Source: Rhizobium sp. NRK18 (GTDB lineage: Bacteria > Pseudomonadota > Alphaproteobacteria > Rhizobiales > Rhizobiaceae). Taken from it: 64,000 bases of DNA. The notes under the pieces are model-generated. The model saw nothing but the letters and a program-made list of their open reading frames with translations. It did not search any database and had not been told where the DNA came from. The stretch's first letter is position 1; every line of letters starts with the position of its first letter. The stretch spans positions 1,331,681 to 1,395,680 of the forward strand of contig NZ_JANFMV010000001.1 in assembly GCF_024385575.1 (NCBI RefSeq), written 5' to 3'. Positions 41,052 through 50,734 of this stretch are shown piece by piece. The position numbers were made by a program, and so were the translations under genes.

Positions 41052-42089
41052 CTAATCGACAATCGGCGGATTGAGACGCGCGAAGCCCTCCTGACGACGA
41101 TAGGGAAAATGCGGGTAGGGCGCGGTGACCGCACTTGCTTCATCGAGCTTCGCGATCTGCTCGGGTGACAATGCCCAGCCGACAGCGCCGAGGTTCTGGC
41201 CAAGCTGCTCTTCATTGCGCGCGCCGATGATGACGGAGGAAACGGTGGGTCGGGTGGTGAGCCAGTTGAGCGCGACCTGCGGCACGGTCTTGCCTGTTTC
41301 CTCGGCCACCTCGTCAAGGGCGTCAACGACGCGGTACAGACGCTCGTCTTCGACGGGAGGGCCGAAGCTTGCCGTCTCGTGCAGGCGGCTGCCATCGGGC
41401 ACCGGCGTACCGCGCCGGATCTTGCCGGTGAGCCGGCCCCAGCCGAGCGGCGACCAGACCAGCGCACCCAGTCCCTGATCGGCCCCCAAAGGCATCAGGT
41501 CCCATTCATAGTCGCGGCCGATCAGCGAGTAATAGACCTGGTTGGCGACATAGCGCGGCCAGCCGTAGCGATCGGCGACCGCCAAGGCCTTCATGATTTG
41601 CCAACCGGAGAAGTTCGACACGCCGACATAGCGGATCTTGCCGGCCCGCACGAGCGTATCGAGGGTGGAGAGAACCTCCTCGACCGGTGTGTGGGCGTCG
41701 AAGGCGTGCAGTTGAAGAAGGTCTATATAGTCGGTGTCCAGACGTTTCAGCGCATCTTCGACGGCGCGGATCAGGCGGAAACGCGACGAGCCTGCATCAT
41801 TCGGCCCGTCGCCCATCGGCAGGCTGGCCTTGGTCGAGATCAGCACGCTGTCCCGCCTTCCTTTCAGTGCTGCGCCGAGCACGTCTTCCGATGCGCCGTT
41901 TGAATAGACATCGGCGGTGTCGAACAATGTGACGCCGGCTTCCAGGCAGATATCGATCAAACGACGCGCCTCCTCGACATCCGTGGTCCCCCAGGCGCCG
42001 AACAGAGGGCCCGTTCCGCCGAAGGTGCCGGCACCCAAACTCAAAACGGGAACCTTGAGGCCCGAACGGCCGAGAAAGCGATAGTCCAT
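41052..42089 (-). CDS. Aldo/keto reductase
   Basis: 345-aa AKR TIM barrel (MDYRFLGRSGLKVPVLSLG). The catalytic tetrad is readable as D and Y in FDTADVYSNG, K in LISTKAS and H in DLLQLHAFD. The NADPH end IIGARNEEQL is present. ATG 42089 is chosen by the family N-terminus. ATG 42107 is possible. It is near the sugar operons and may reduce a sugar aldehyde, or it may be controlled by the divergent LysR gene 263 bp away. Confidence 0.9.
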   Translation of the reverse strand: MDYRFLGRSGLKVPVLSLGAGTFGGTGPLFGAWGTTDVEEARRLIDICLEAGVTLFDTADVYSNGASEDVLGAALKGRRDSVLISTKASLPMGDGPNDAGSSRFRLIRAVEDALKRLDTDYIDLLQLHAFDAHTPVEEVLSTLDTLVRAGKIRYVGVSNFSGWQIMKALAVADRYGWPRYVANQVYYSLIGRDYEWDLMPLGADQGLGALVWSPLGWGRLTGKIRRGTPVPDGSRLHETASFGPPVEDERLYRVVDALDEVAEETGKTVPQVALNWLTTRPTVSSVIIGARNEEQLGQNLGAVGWALSPEQIAKLDEASAVTAPYPHFPYRRQEGFARLNPPIVD

Positions 42090-42352
42090 GATCTGATCCT
42101 TTGTCATGTCAGAGGAAGAAGAGTGAGCGGCGTGAATTCGGTGCGTGCCGGCGAGGGCAATGTCAGTCGGCGCAGGGTTTTGGTCCTGCGTCTGCCTTGC
42201 GGACGACGGCGGCAGCGCCTCGGCTGTCACGCGCATGGGGAAATAAAGGCATGATCTGTCTCGCAATTTTCAAGTTCGAGACAAGACATAGACCCGTATC
42301 TTAAGGTGATATAGTATGCCGAAAGGAACATCATTTGTGAATTGAAGGACCA

Positions 42353-43258
42353 ATGGCTCGCTCCGAGATCAACCGGACCAGTGAGATGGAAGTCTTCGTC
42401 TGCGTCGTGGAACACGGAGGCTTTTCGGCTGCCGCGCGCGCTTGCCGCATGACGCCTTCCGCCGTCAGCAAGCTGATCAGCCGGCTCGAGGCGCGGCTCG
42501 GCGCGCGCCTGGTCAACCGCTCCACACGGGCCTTCCAACTGACGCCGGAGGGTTGCACGTTTTATGAACGCGTCACCCGCATTCTGGCGGATATCATGGA
42601 TGCTGAACGCAACGCTGGAGCCGGCGAGCAGCCGGTGGGACGCATCCGGCTCAATACCAGCAAGTCATATGCCGCCCACATCCTCGCGCCGATCCTGCCG
42701 GAATTTCTGGACCGCTATCCGGGAGTCACGGTCGATCTCGTCGAAACCGATATGGTGATCGATCTATTGGCCGAGCGGACCGATGTGGCGGTGCGTGCCG
42801 GTCCTCTCAAGAGTTCCAGCCTTGTTGCCCGCAAGCTCGGCGACACGGCGATGAGCGTGGTTGCCGCGCCATCCTATCTCGCCCGGTTCGGCGAGCCGGT
42901 GACGCTGGAAGATCTCGAGCAGCACAACCGTCTCGGCTTCGGCTATGCCCGCGCCGTCGACGGCTGGCCGATGAAGACGGAAGAGGGGACGGCGATCGTG
43001 CCCGCCGTCGGGCGCGTTCAGGCGAGCGACGGGGAGGGATTGCGCCGGCTGGCACTGAACGGCGTCGGCCTGGGGCGCCTCGCCGCGTTCACCGTCCGTG
43101 AGGATATCGCCGCCGGTCGTCTTGTGCCGGTTCTCGAACACCTGAACCCCGGTGATCGCGAGGCCTTCCATGCCATCCACATCGGCCAGGGAGGACCTCT
43201 GCCGTCCCGGGTGCGCGCTCTGCTCGACTTTCTGGCCGAGCGTGGACGGATTTCATGA
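42353..43258 (+). CDS. LysR-family regulator
   Basis: 301-aa LTTR. HTH in residues 8-60 (EMEVFVCVVEHGGFSAAARA, then CRMTPSAVSKLISRLEARLG). The effector domain starts near 90 (GRIRLNTSKSYAAHILAPIL). This subgroup often controls a divergent oxidoreductase, here the aldo/keto reductase. Confidence 0.9.
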   Translation: MARSEINRTSEMEVFVCVVEHGGFSAAARACRMTPSAVSKLISRLEARLGARLVNRSTRAFQLTPEGCTFYERVTRILADIMDAERNAGAGEQPVGRIRLNTSKSYAAHILAPILPEFLDRYPGVTVDLVETDMVIDLLAERTDVAVRAGPLKSSSLVARKLGDTAMSVVAAPSYLARFGEPVTLEDLEQHNRLGFGYARAVDGWPMKTEEGTAIVPAVGRVQASDGEGLRRLALNGVGLGRLAAFTVREDIAAGRLVPVLEHLNPGDREAFHAIHIGQGGPLPSRVRALLDFLAERGRIS

Positions 43259-43777
43259 CATTGTCGCTCATGGTGTCACAAGGCAGCAATCGCAGTGGCA
43301 TGCCGGCAATCTGCTCGCAAACGGTTTTGCTCTGAGAGAATTGGAGCGCCGCGCCGGGTGAAGACGAGAACTGTATCTACGCTGTAGCCCTCCTTTAAGC
43401 CGAGTTGATGCGGCGCGCCAATCGCGACGGAGAGTGGCAGGCGGATGTCGCTGGATCCGATCCGACGGAGCCGATCCAGCGACATCAATGACCATTAGCA
43501 TGAAGTGCGCGGGTGCCCTTCCATACTGGACGCAGAGTGAACATCGGCGTGTCATTGATGCCCAGATTGAGGTGCTGTTCGAACAGATATCCATTTGCGG
43601 CGTGTCGTTCAGGTCTTCGTGGATTTCATGACGACAGGCATGGTTTCCACCCCGCAGACAGACAGGATCAGGCAAGAAATAGACAGGACTGTTTCTAGCC
43701 GTTGCAGGCACTAAGCCATACATTCCGGGGCATTGGCGGGTGACGCACCTGTATCCGATTAGAAATGGAATTGCTCT
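43259..43777. other. 519-bp stretch without a supported gene
   Basis: Frames on both strands are short or look like shadows. A minus-strand frame of 297 codons overlapping it also covers the SDR gene and lacks coding character. A 14-bp inverted repeat lies at 43444-43486. The stretch may be a decayed gene. I see no family remnant. Confidence 0.5.
43444..43486. repeat. Long perfect inverted repeat
   Basis: GATGTCGCTGGATC (43444-43457) is exactly inverted as GATCCAGCGACATC (43473-43486) around a 15-nt loop, inside the gene-free stretch. No T tract follows, so it is not a standard terminator. Confidence 0.7.
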
Positions 43778-44605
43778 ATGAAAACCTGGTTCATTACCGG
43801 GGCCAATCGTGGTCTCGGCCTGGAAATCGCACGCGTAGCACTTGAGGCAGGCGACTCTGTCACTGCCACGGCGCGCGACCCAAAACAGATCGATAAGCTC
43901 TTGGAAGGCTTTGCTGGCAGGCTCCATACGCTTCCTCTCGATGTTACCGATCGGGCGGCGGTCGATGAAGCCGTCAATGCGGCGAAGGAGCGGTTCGGAC
44001 GGATCGACGTTCTCGTCAACAATGCGGGCTATGGCCAACTTGGTGCCTTCGAAGAGATCTCCTCGGAAACCGTGTCGCGGCAGTTCGCCACTAACGTCTT
44101 CGGCGTGTTTGATGTCACGCGCGCCGTTCTTCCGGTCATGCGGGCTCAGCGCTCCGGCCACGTCATCTCGATATCGTCCATTGCGGGCATGCAGGGCTTT
44201 GAAGGCTCTTCAATCTATTGCGCCACCAAACATGCCGTATCCGGCTGGTCGGAAGGGCTCGCCCGCGAAGTGGCGCCTTTCGGCATCAAGGTGACCTGCG
44301 TCTATCCCGGCCGCTTCCGCACTGACTTTCTCGACAGCAGTTCGGTGCGCTACGGCGATTTTGCGATCGATGACTATGCAGCGGCCTCCGCCCGACATCG
44401 GCAGGCGCTTGATGCTGACAACCACCAACAGATCGGCGACCCTCGAAAATTCGCCGCAGCCATGTTGGCGCTGGCCAATGCGGATAATCCCCCCGTGTGG
44501 CTTCCGACAGGCTCGGATGCCTACGCGGTTTTCGACAATAAATCCGCAGCGCTTGCCGAAAGTCTCGAACACTGGAAGGATCTGGTGTTGTCAACGGACT
44601 TTTAG
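43778..44605 (+). CDS. Short-chain dehydrogenase/reductase
   Basis: 275-aa classical SDR. Cofactor motif TGANRGLG (7-14), NNAG (81-84), S133, and Y147-xxx-K151 (IYCATKHA). It is of the type annotated as oxidoreductase with a long C-terminal extension. Substrate unknown. An AraC gene follows 48 bp downstream in the same direction. Confidence 0.92.
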   Translation: MKTWFITGANRGLGLEIARVALEAGDSVTATARDPKQIDKLLEGFAGRLHTLPLDVTDRAAVDEAVNAAKERFGRIDVLVNNAGYGQLGAFEEISSETVSRQFATNVFGVFDVTRAVLPVMRAQRSGHVISISSIAGMQGFEGSSIYCATKHAVSGWSEGLAREVAPFGIKVTCVYPGRFRTDFLDSSSVRYGDFAIDDYAAASARHRQALDADNHQQIGDPRKFAAAMLALANADNPPVWLPTGSDAYAVFDNKSAALAESLEHWKDLVLSTDF

Positions 44606-44653
44606 GCAGTGATCTGAGAGGCCAGGGTGGCTAGGCACTGAAGCGGGTCGTTT

Positions 44654-45577
44654 ATGGAAATGAAGGCGGTCATGGCAATAGACGAGATGAAATTCGCGCG
44701 TGGTCGGATGCGCGAATGCGTCGAAAAGCGCCTTCCGCACGAAGGGTCCCTCGATACTGCCATTCCCGGCCTCTCTTTGCATCGGCGCGCATGCCCGATG
44801 TCGCCCGTCTCCTCGCTCTATGAGCCGTCCTTCGCGTTCATCGTCACCGGTGCAAAGCGCGTGATTCTGGGCGATGAGACCTATCTCTACGATCAGGACC
44901 ATTTTCTGCTGACAGCAGTTGGCCTGCCGACCATTGTTCAGGTGCTCGAGGCAAGCCTTACGGCTCCTTATGTGTCGTTCAAACTGGACATTGACCTCGA
45001 CCTCGCGCGCGAGCTGATTGCCGAGGTCGATCAGCTCGGAGGGGTCACAGAAGGGCGGGGATCGGGAATCGCCATCGGGCCTGTGACGCCGCAATTGGCG
45101 GGAGCCGCCTTGCGCCTGCTCGAGCTTCTGGATCGCCCCGCTGAGATTCCCATAATGGCGAGGTCCATTCAGAGAGAAATTCTCTACCGGGTCATGACCG
45201 GGCCGGTCGGCAGCCGGTTGCGCCATTCGGTTCAGGTCGGTTCGCAAACGAATCGGGTTTCGACTGCGATCCGTTGGCTGCAGGAGCACTACGACCAGCC
45301 CATCCGCATCGAGACCCTGGCGGATATTGCGGGCATGGGCGAATCCACTCTGCATCATCATTTCCGCGCTCTGACGGCCATGAGCCCGCTGCAATACCAG
45401 AAGCATCTGCGCCTTCATGAAGCGCGCAGGATCATGATTGCTGATCGTGTCGACGCGGGCAGCGCAGCCCTTCGTGTCGGTTATGAAAGCGTCACGCAGT
45501 TCAATCGCGAGTACCGAAGACTCTTTGGGGCGCCACCAAAGACCGACGTACGCACGATTCTCCAAGCTGCCGTCTAG
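44654..45577 (+). CDS. AraC-family transcriptional regulator
   Basis: 307-aa regulator with an AraC_N-type sensor domain (residues 15-180: PGLSLHRRACPMSPVSSLYE, FLLTAVGLPTIVQVLEAS) and two C-terminal HTHs (IETLADIAGMGESTLHHHFRA; AALRVGYESVTQFNREYRRLFG). It probably controls the SDR gene upstream, as is common for this pair. A Met six residues in (44672) could be the real start. Confidence 0.9.
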   Translation: MEMKAVMAIDEMKFARGRMRECVEKRLPHEGSLDTAIPGLSLHRRACPMSPVSSLYEPSFAFIVTGAKRVILGDETYLYDQDHFLLTAVGLPTIVQVLEASLTAPYVSFKLDIDLDLARELIAEVDQLGGVTEGRGSGIAIGPVTPQLAGAALRLLELLDRPAEIPIMARSIQREILYRVMTGPVGSRLRHSVQVGSQTNRVSTAIRWLQEHYDQPIRIETLADIAGMGESTLHHHFRALTAMSPLQYQKHLRLHEARRIMIADRVDAGSAALRVGYESVTQFNREYRRLFGAPPKTDVRTILQAAV

Positions 45578-45647
45578 GCCGGGATACTCGGGAAATCCGC
45601 GACTTTCGGCAGCTTAGGCTCAGCCGGAATGACAATTGCGATTAAAA

Positions 45648-45724
45648 TGGCGCACCCGACAGGATTCGAACCTGTGACCTTTGGAATCGGAATCCAACAC
45701 TCTATCCAGCTGAGCTACGGGTGC
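45648..45724 (-). tRNA. tRNA-Arg (anticodon CCG)
   Basis: A 77-nt cloverleaf on the minus strand: acceptor GCACCCG/CGGGTGC with discriminator G and encoded CCA (45648-45650), D arm GCTCAGCTGGATAGAGT, anticodon stem TTGGA/TCCAA with loop TTCCGAT, anticodon CCG at 45688-45690, and T arm with GGTTCGAATCC. It reads CGG codons. Confidence 0.95.
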
Positions 45725-45848
45725 TTGCCGTAAGGGCCCGACTTGAATCGGGTGTCAGCGCTTCGGGTATTACCCTACCTTTCGGCCTGCTTCAATGGCC
45801 AAAAAGGGAAGGGTGGGGAATTTGTTCGGGGTGGTGATGCGGATAAGG

Positions 45849-45875
45849 AAAAGGCCCGGTCGAACCGGGCCTTTT
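45849..45875 (-). terminator. Rho-independent terminator of xylFHG-type operon
   Basis: Perfect 12-bp stem AAAAGGCCCGGT (45849-45860) / ACCGGGCCTTTT (45864-45875) with a CGA loop, 25 bp past the xylG stop. Confidence 0.9.
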
Positions 45876-45899
45876 CACTGTTCTCATGGTCTGTTGCCG

Positions 45900-46709
<810 letters not shown>

Positions 46710-46720
46710 GTCCGTCCTCC

Positions 46721-48043
46721 TTACTTGATACGCCGGCGGTAGATCGTGTCGATCCAGACCGCTACGACGAGCACCATGCCGACGACCACCTGCTGCATGG
46801 CGCTGTCGAAGCCGATCAGCACCATGCCCGACTGCAGCGACTGCATGACCAGTGCGCCGAGGACGGCGCCCCATATGGTGCCCGAGCCGCCGGCCAGCGA
46901 CGTGCCGCCGATGACGGCCGCGGCGATGACGTAGAGTTCGTCGAGCTTGCCGAGGTCGGCGGTCGCCGAGTTGAGGCGGGCCGAGGCGATGATGGCGGAA
47001 ATGCCGACCAGCGTGCCCATCAGCGCGAAGACCATGACGGTGACGCGGCGGGTGTTGATGCCGGCGAGTTCTGCCGCTTCCGGATTGCCGCCGATGGCGA
47101 AGACATAGCGGCCGAAGCGGGTGCGGTTGGCCAGGAAGGTCATGCCGACCATGACGGCCGCGGCAATCAGCACCGGAATGGCGAAGCCATGGCCGATGTC
47201 GAGGCCTTCCGGCGGCACGGTGATGTTGTGGGCGGCGGCGTATTGTTTGACGATGCCGCGCGGCCAGGGGTAGTTGTTGGCGACATAGGCAGCGCCGAGC
47301 AGCATCAGCGAGCCACAGGTGCCGATGAAGACTTCCGCCCACATCGGACGCAGCGGGAAGCCGAAGCGGGTGCGCTGGCGGCGTGCTGCATGGAGAGAAA
47401 AGGCGATGGCAACGCAGCCGAGCGCCGCGACGATCCAGCTGGCCGTGACACCGATGGAGCCATAGGGGCCGCCGCCGATGAGGGCGAAGTTGGCGTCGAC
47501 CGGCGAGATCGTCTCACCGCGCGCCACCCACCATGCCGCGCCGCGCCAGACCATCAGGCCGCCGAGCGTGACGATGAAGGCTGGGATCTGCAGGTAGGCG
47601 ATCAGGATGCCCTGGAAGGCGCCGATCAGCGTGCCGACGACGAGCGCGGTGATGACCGCGAGAATCCAGATGGCGGGGTCACCGAAGCCGAGGACCGGCG
47701 GCAACAGCCATACCTGGACCACGCCGGTGATCATGGCGGTCACGCCGAGCATGGAGCCGACCGACAGGTCGATGTGGCGGGTGACGATGATCAGCACCAT
47801 GCCGGTGGCCATGACGGCGATGGACGAGGTCTGGACCGACAGGTTCCACAGGTTGCGGAAGGTCAGGAACGCGCCGTAGCCGTTGAAGATCATCCCGTAC
47901 ACATGAAAACCGACCCAAATGAGAAGAAGGGCGCCGATCATGCCGAGCATGCGCGCGTCGATCTCCGTCGCCCGAAGGAAGGTGGTGACCGGCCCTTCTT
48001 TGACTTGCCCCGGACCGGGCGAAGCGGAATGAGGTTTGTTCAC
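46721..48043 (-). CDS. xylH: Xylose-type ABC transporter permease
   Basis: 440-aa permease, longer than RbsC types, as is usual for XylH. Family segments [51 protein letters not shown] and [19 protein letters not shown] are clear, with 10 or more hydrophobic spans. 11-bp gap to xylG. Confidence 0.92.
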   Translation of the reverse strand: MNKPHSASPGPGQVKEGPVTTFLRATEIDARMLGMIGALLLIWVGFHVYGMIFNGYGAFLTFRNLWNLSVQTSSIAVMATGMVLIIVTRHIDLSVGSMLGVTAMITGVVQVWLLPPVLGFGDPAIWILAVITALVVGTLIGAFQGILIAYLQIPAFIVTLGGLMVWRGAAWWVARGETISPVDANFALIGGGPYGSIGVTASWIVAALGCVAIAFSLHAARRQRTRFGFPLRPMWAEVFIGTCGSLMLLGAAYVANNYPWPRGIVKQYAAAHNITVPPEGLDIGHGFAIPVLIAAAVMVGMTFLANRTRFGRYVFAIGGNPEAAELAGINTRRVTVMVFALMGTLVGISAIIASARLNSATADLGKLDELYVIAAAVIGGTSLAGGSGTIWGAVLGALVMQSLQSGMVLIGFDSAMQQVVVGMVLVVAVWIDTIYRRRIK

Positions 48044-48190
48044 GATTTTTCTGCCTTTTTAATGAATCTCGAAGTCTTCCGCCCAGTGATCGTGACGTCG
48101 GGCGGGCCGCTTCGTGCGCTTGCCTTAAGCGTCGCAGACCGGCTGCGAGACTGCATGATGGTTCATGACTTTTGTGCCCCGTATTCGACA

Positions 48191-48220
48191 GGACCGCGCC
48201 ACATGGATGCAGCGCGGTCC
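48191..48220 (-). terminator. Attenuator-like hairpin between xylF and xylH
   Basis: 9-bp stem GGACCGCGC (48191-48199) / GCGCGGTCC (48212-48220) with a 12-nt loop in the 210-bp gap after xylF. No T run, so it probably protects or attenuates the message rather than ends it. Confidence 0.55.
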
Positions 48221-48253
48221 CGTTTCAGCCAATAGAGGCTTTGCCCGCAGGTC

Positions 48254-49294
48254 TTAGTCGCAGGCTGCGACCTTGCCAGCCGGTACGCCGGCGCAGGCGG
48301 TTGCCTTGTCGATCCAGCCGGCATCGATGACAACGTTGATGTTGTCCTTGGTGACCGGGGTCGGCGTCAGCAGAACCGAGTTCATCTCGACGCCCTTGGC
48401 GCCCTGGTTGAACTTGGAGACGTTCGGCACGTCGGTCATTTCCTTGCCGTCGGCGAGCATCAGGGCTGCTTCAGCGGCAGCCTTGCCGAGGGCGCGGGAG
48501 TCCTTCCAGATCGAAACGGTCTGGGTGCCGAGAGCCACGCGGTTGATGGCGGCGAAGTCGCCGTCCTGACCGGAGACCGGAACAGTACCGGCGAGACCCT
48601 GGGCGGCGAGGGCAGCAACCACACCGCCGGCCATGCCGTCGTTTTCAGACAGAACGGCGTCGACCTTGTTGTCGGCGGCGGTCAGGATCTGTTCCATGTT
48701 CTTCTGCGCATTTTCCGGCTTCCAGCCGTCCGAAGAGGCTTCGCCAACGACCTTGATGTCGCCGGAGTCGATCTTCGGCTTCAGCACTTCCATCATGCCG
48801 TTGTAGAGGAAGGTCGCGTTCGGATCGCCCTGGTCGCCCTTGATGATGGCAAAGTTGCCCTTGTCCTTCACCTTGAGAACTTCCTGGGTCATCAGGCGGC
48901 CGACGCCGACGTTGTCGAAGGTCATGTAGAGAACGCTCGGATCTTCGATCTGAACGTCGTAGGCAATCATCGGAATGCCTTCATCCTTGGCCTTCTGAAC
49001 GGCCGGCATGATGGCTTCCGAGTCCCACGGAACGATCAGGAGCACGTCGGCACCCTGCGAAATCAGCGATTCGATGTCGGTCAGCTGCTTGGCGGCAGAG
49101 CCCTGGGCGTCGGCGGAAATGTACTTGTCGCCGGCGTCTTCGACGATCTTCTTGATGACGCCTTCGTCGCGCTTCCAGCGCTCTTCCTGGAAGATCTTCC
49201 AGGAAACGGCGACCGTCTTGCCTTCGGCCAGAACCGGGCCAGCGATAGCCATGGTAAATACTGCGCCCGCAAGCGCGGCAGTCAACTTCTTCAT
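48254..49294 (-). CDS. xylF: D-xylose-binding periplasmic protein
   Basis: 346-aa receptor. Signal 1-23 (ending PVLA|EGK). The mature part AVSWKIFQEERWKRDEGVIKK, then ADVLLIVPWDSEAIMPAVQKAKDEGIP, then SENDGMAGGVVAALAAQGL, then VSGQDGDFAAINRVALGTQT matches XylF/ChvE-like proteins. It is divergent from the ROK regulator across a perfect palindrome. No xylA/xylB genes are in the window. Confidence 0.92.
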   Translation of the reverse strand: MKKLTAALAGAVFTMAIAGPVLAEGKTVAVSWKIFQEERWKRDEGVIKKIVEDAGDKYISADAQGSAAKQLTDIESLISQGADVLLIVPWDSEAIMPAVQKAKDEGIPMIAYDVQIEDPSVLYMTFDNVGVGRLMTQEVLKVKDKGNFAIIKGDQGDPNATFLYNGMMEVLKPKIDSGDIKVVGEASSDGWKPENAQKNMEQILTAADNKVDAVLSENDGMAGGVVAALAAQGLAGTVPVSGQDGDFAAINRVALGTQTVSIWKDSRALGKAAAEAALMLADGKEMTDVPNVSKFNQGAKGVEMNSVLLTPTPVTKDNINVVIDAGWIDKATACAGVPAGKVAACD

Positions 49295-49379
49295 ATTGTC
49301 CTCCCAATCGAACGTCCGGCGCCCCTCCTAGGTAATGGCCAGCCGGACCACAAATCTGCCGAGAACCCTCAAAAAGTTT

Positions 49380-49398
49380 TTTCTCGACAGTCGAGAAA
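49380..49398. promoter_or_regulatory. Perfect 19-bp palindrome, probable XylR operator
   Basis: TTTCTCGACAGTCGAGAAA, 9-bp arms around one base, in the xylF/regulator intergenic region: 86 bp upstream of xylF and 109 bp upstream of the regulator start. Position and symmetry fit a ROK-repressor site. Confidence 0.7.
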
Positions 49399-49506
49399 TT
49401 AAATGGCAGAGAATTTTTAGGCTGTCAACTCGGCTGAAAAGCTTGGTCTGCACGCCGCCGTGTGCTCTGGGAGGAGCCCCCAAAAAGGAAACGTCGAAAG
49501 AATCGG

Positions 49507-50709
49507 ATGATGGTCAGTTCGGCCAGGTCCAGTACTGAACAGTTGCGTATCGGCAACGCCATCCTCGTGCTGGACGCTCTGAGGCAGCACGGTGCTGCCG
49601 CACACACGATGATCGCCGAGCGGACCGGACTTTCGTCGGCCACGGTGTCGGCGATCACGGCGGAACTCGAGGGGCGGGGCGTGATCGAGAGGGTGGAGCA
49701 GATCGCCGCCACCGGCCGAGGAAGGCCCAGGGTGCTCTTCGCGCCGAAACGGGATTTCGCCTATCTGGCCATCATCATCATTTCTTCGGACACGGTGCAA
49801 TTCTCGCTGGCCGACTATCGCGGTACGCTGATCGACCGGTTCAACGAGGCGCGGCAGACCAATCCCGACGGGCCGGAGGAGTTCGTGGTCATGTTGCGGC
49901 AAGGGCTCGCTCGCCTGCTGGAGCGCTCGCAGATCGATGGCGATCGGCTGCTGGCGATCACCGCAAGCAGCAAGGGCCTCGTCGCCAGCGACCGCCCGGT
50001 CCTGATGTGGTCGCCGGTGTTCGGCAGCAAGCAGGTGGATTTCCAGGCGGTCTTCGACGCCAATCGGCATGCGATCATTTCCCTGTCAAACGAGACGCTG
50101 CTTGTCGCACAGGCGATCGCACGTCGGCTGGATCGCAGTCCGCCGTCGTTGACGGCACTGTCGCTCGGCCATTCGATCGGGCTTGGCATCGTCACCACTG
50201 CCGGTGACCGCGAAAGCGTTTCCGCGCCGAATTTCGGTCACATGCTGCACCAGAGCGGCGGCGCGCTCTGCCGCTGCGGGGCGAGGGGCTGCATCGAGGC
50301 CTATTCCGGCTTCTATGCGATCTTGCGGAGTGCCTTCGAGGTGCCGGAGGACACGATACCGGCGAAATTCGTGCCGCTTTCGGAGCTGGACAAGATTGCC
50401 GCAAATGCGCGGCGCGGCAACCGCATGGCCGAATTCGCCTTCCGGCAAGCCGGCCTGGCGCTCGGCAACGGCCTGTCGCGGCTCATGAGCCTTTATGATT
50501 TCATGCCGATCGTGATCACGGGACCCGGCACCCGCTATTACGATCTCATGAGGGCGGGTCTGGTGGAGGGACTCGGCCAATCGCACATCGTCGCCATGCG
50601 CGGCATGCCGGATATTTCGATTATTGCGGATGAGCAGAACCTGGCCTTCAGCGGGCACCTGAGCAAGGCGCTCTCGACGATGGACCAGGCTATCATGCAA
50701 ACCGGATAA
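49507..50709 (+). CDS. ROK-family transcriptional regulator (XylR-like)
   Basis: 400-aa repressor. An N-terminal winged HTH (LRIGNAILVLDALRQHGAAA, then TGLSSATVSAITAELEGRG) precedes a ROK sensor domain with zinc motif CRCGARGCIEAY. The ATP-binding DxGGT is not intact (ISSDTVQF), as expected of a sensor rather than a kinase. Two adjacent ATGs (49507, 49510) are possible starts. Divergent from xylF, so it most likely represses the xylose operon and itself. Confidence 0.9.
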   Translation: MMVSSARSSTEQLRIGNAILVLDALRQHGAAAHTMIAERTGLSSATVSAITAELEGRGVIERVEQIAATGRGRPRVLFAPKRDFAYLAIIIISSDTVQFSLADYRGTLIDRFNEARQTNPDGPEEFVVMLRQGLARLLERSQIDGDRLLAITASSKGLVASDRPVLMWSPVFGSKQVDFQAVFDANRHAIISLSNETLLVAQAIARRLDRSPPSLTALSLGHSIGLGIVTTAGDRESVSAPNFGHMLHQSGGALCRCGARGCIEAYSGFYAILRSAFEVPEDTIPAKFVPLSELDKIAANARRGNRMAEFAFRQAGLALGNGLSRLMSLYDFMPIVITGPGTRYYDLMRAGLVEGLGQSHIVAMRGMPDISIIADEQNLAFSGHLSKALSTMDQAIMQTG

Positions 50710-50734
50710 GACATGTTTTGAGGAGGAGGGGACT

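Noticed and set aside
43268..44161. 297-codon minus-strand frame
   Set aside because: It overlaps the SDR gene and a gene-free interval, and its translation is rich in Arg, Cys and His without a motif.
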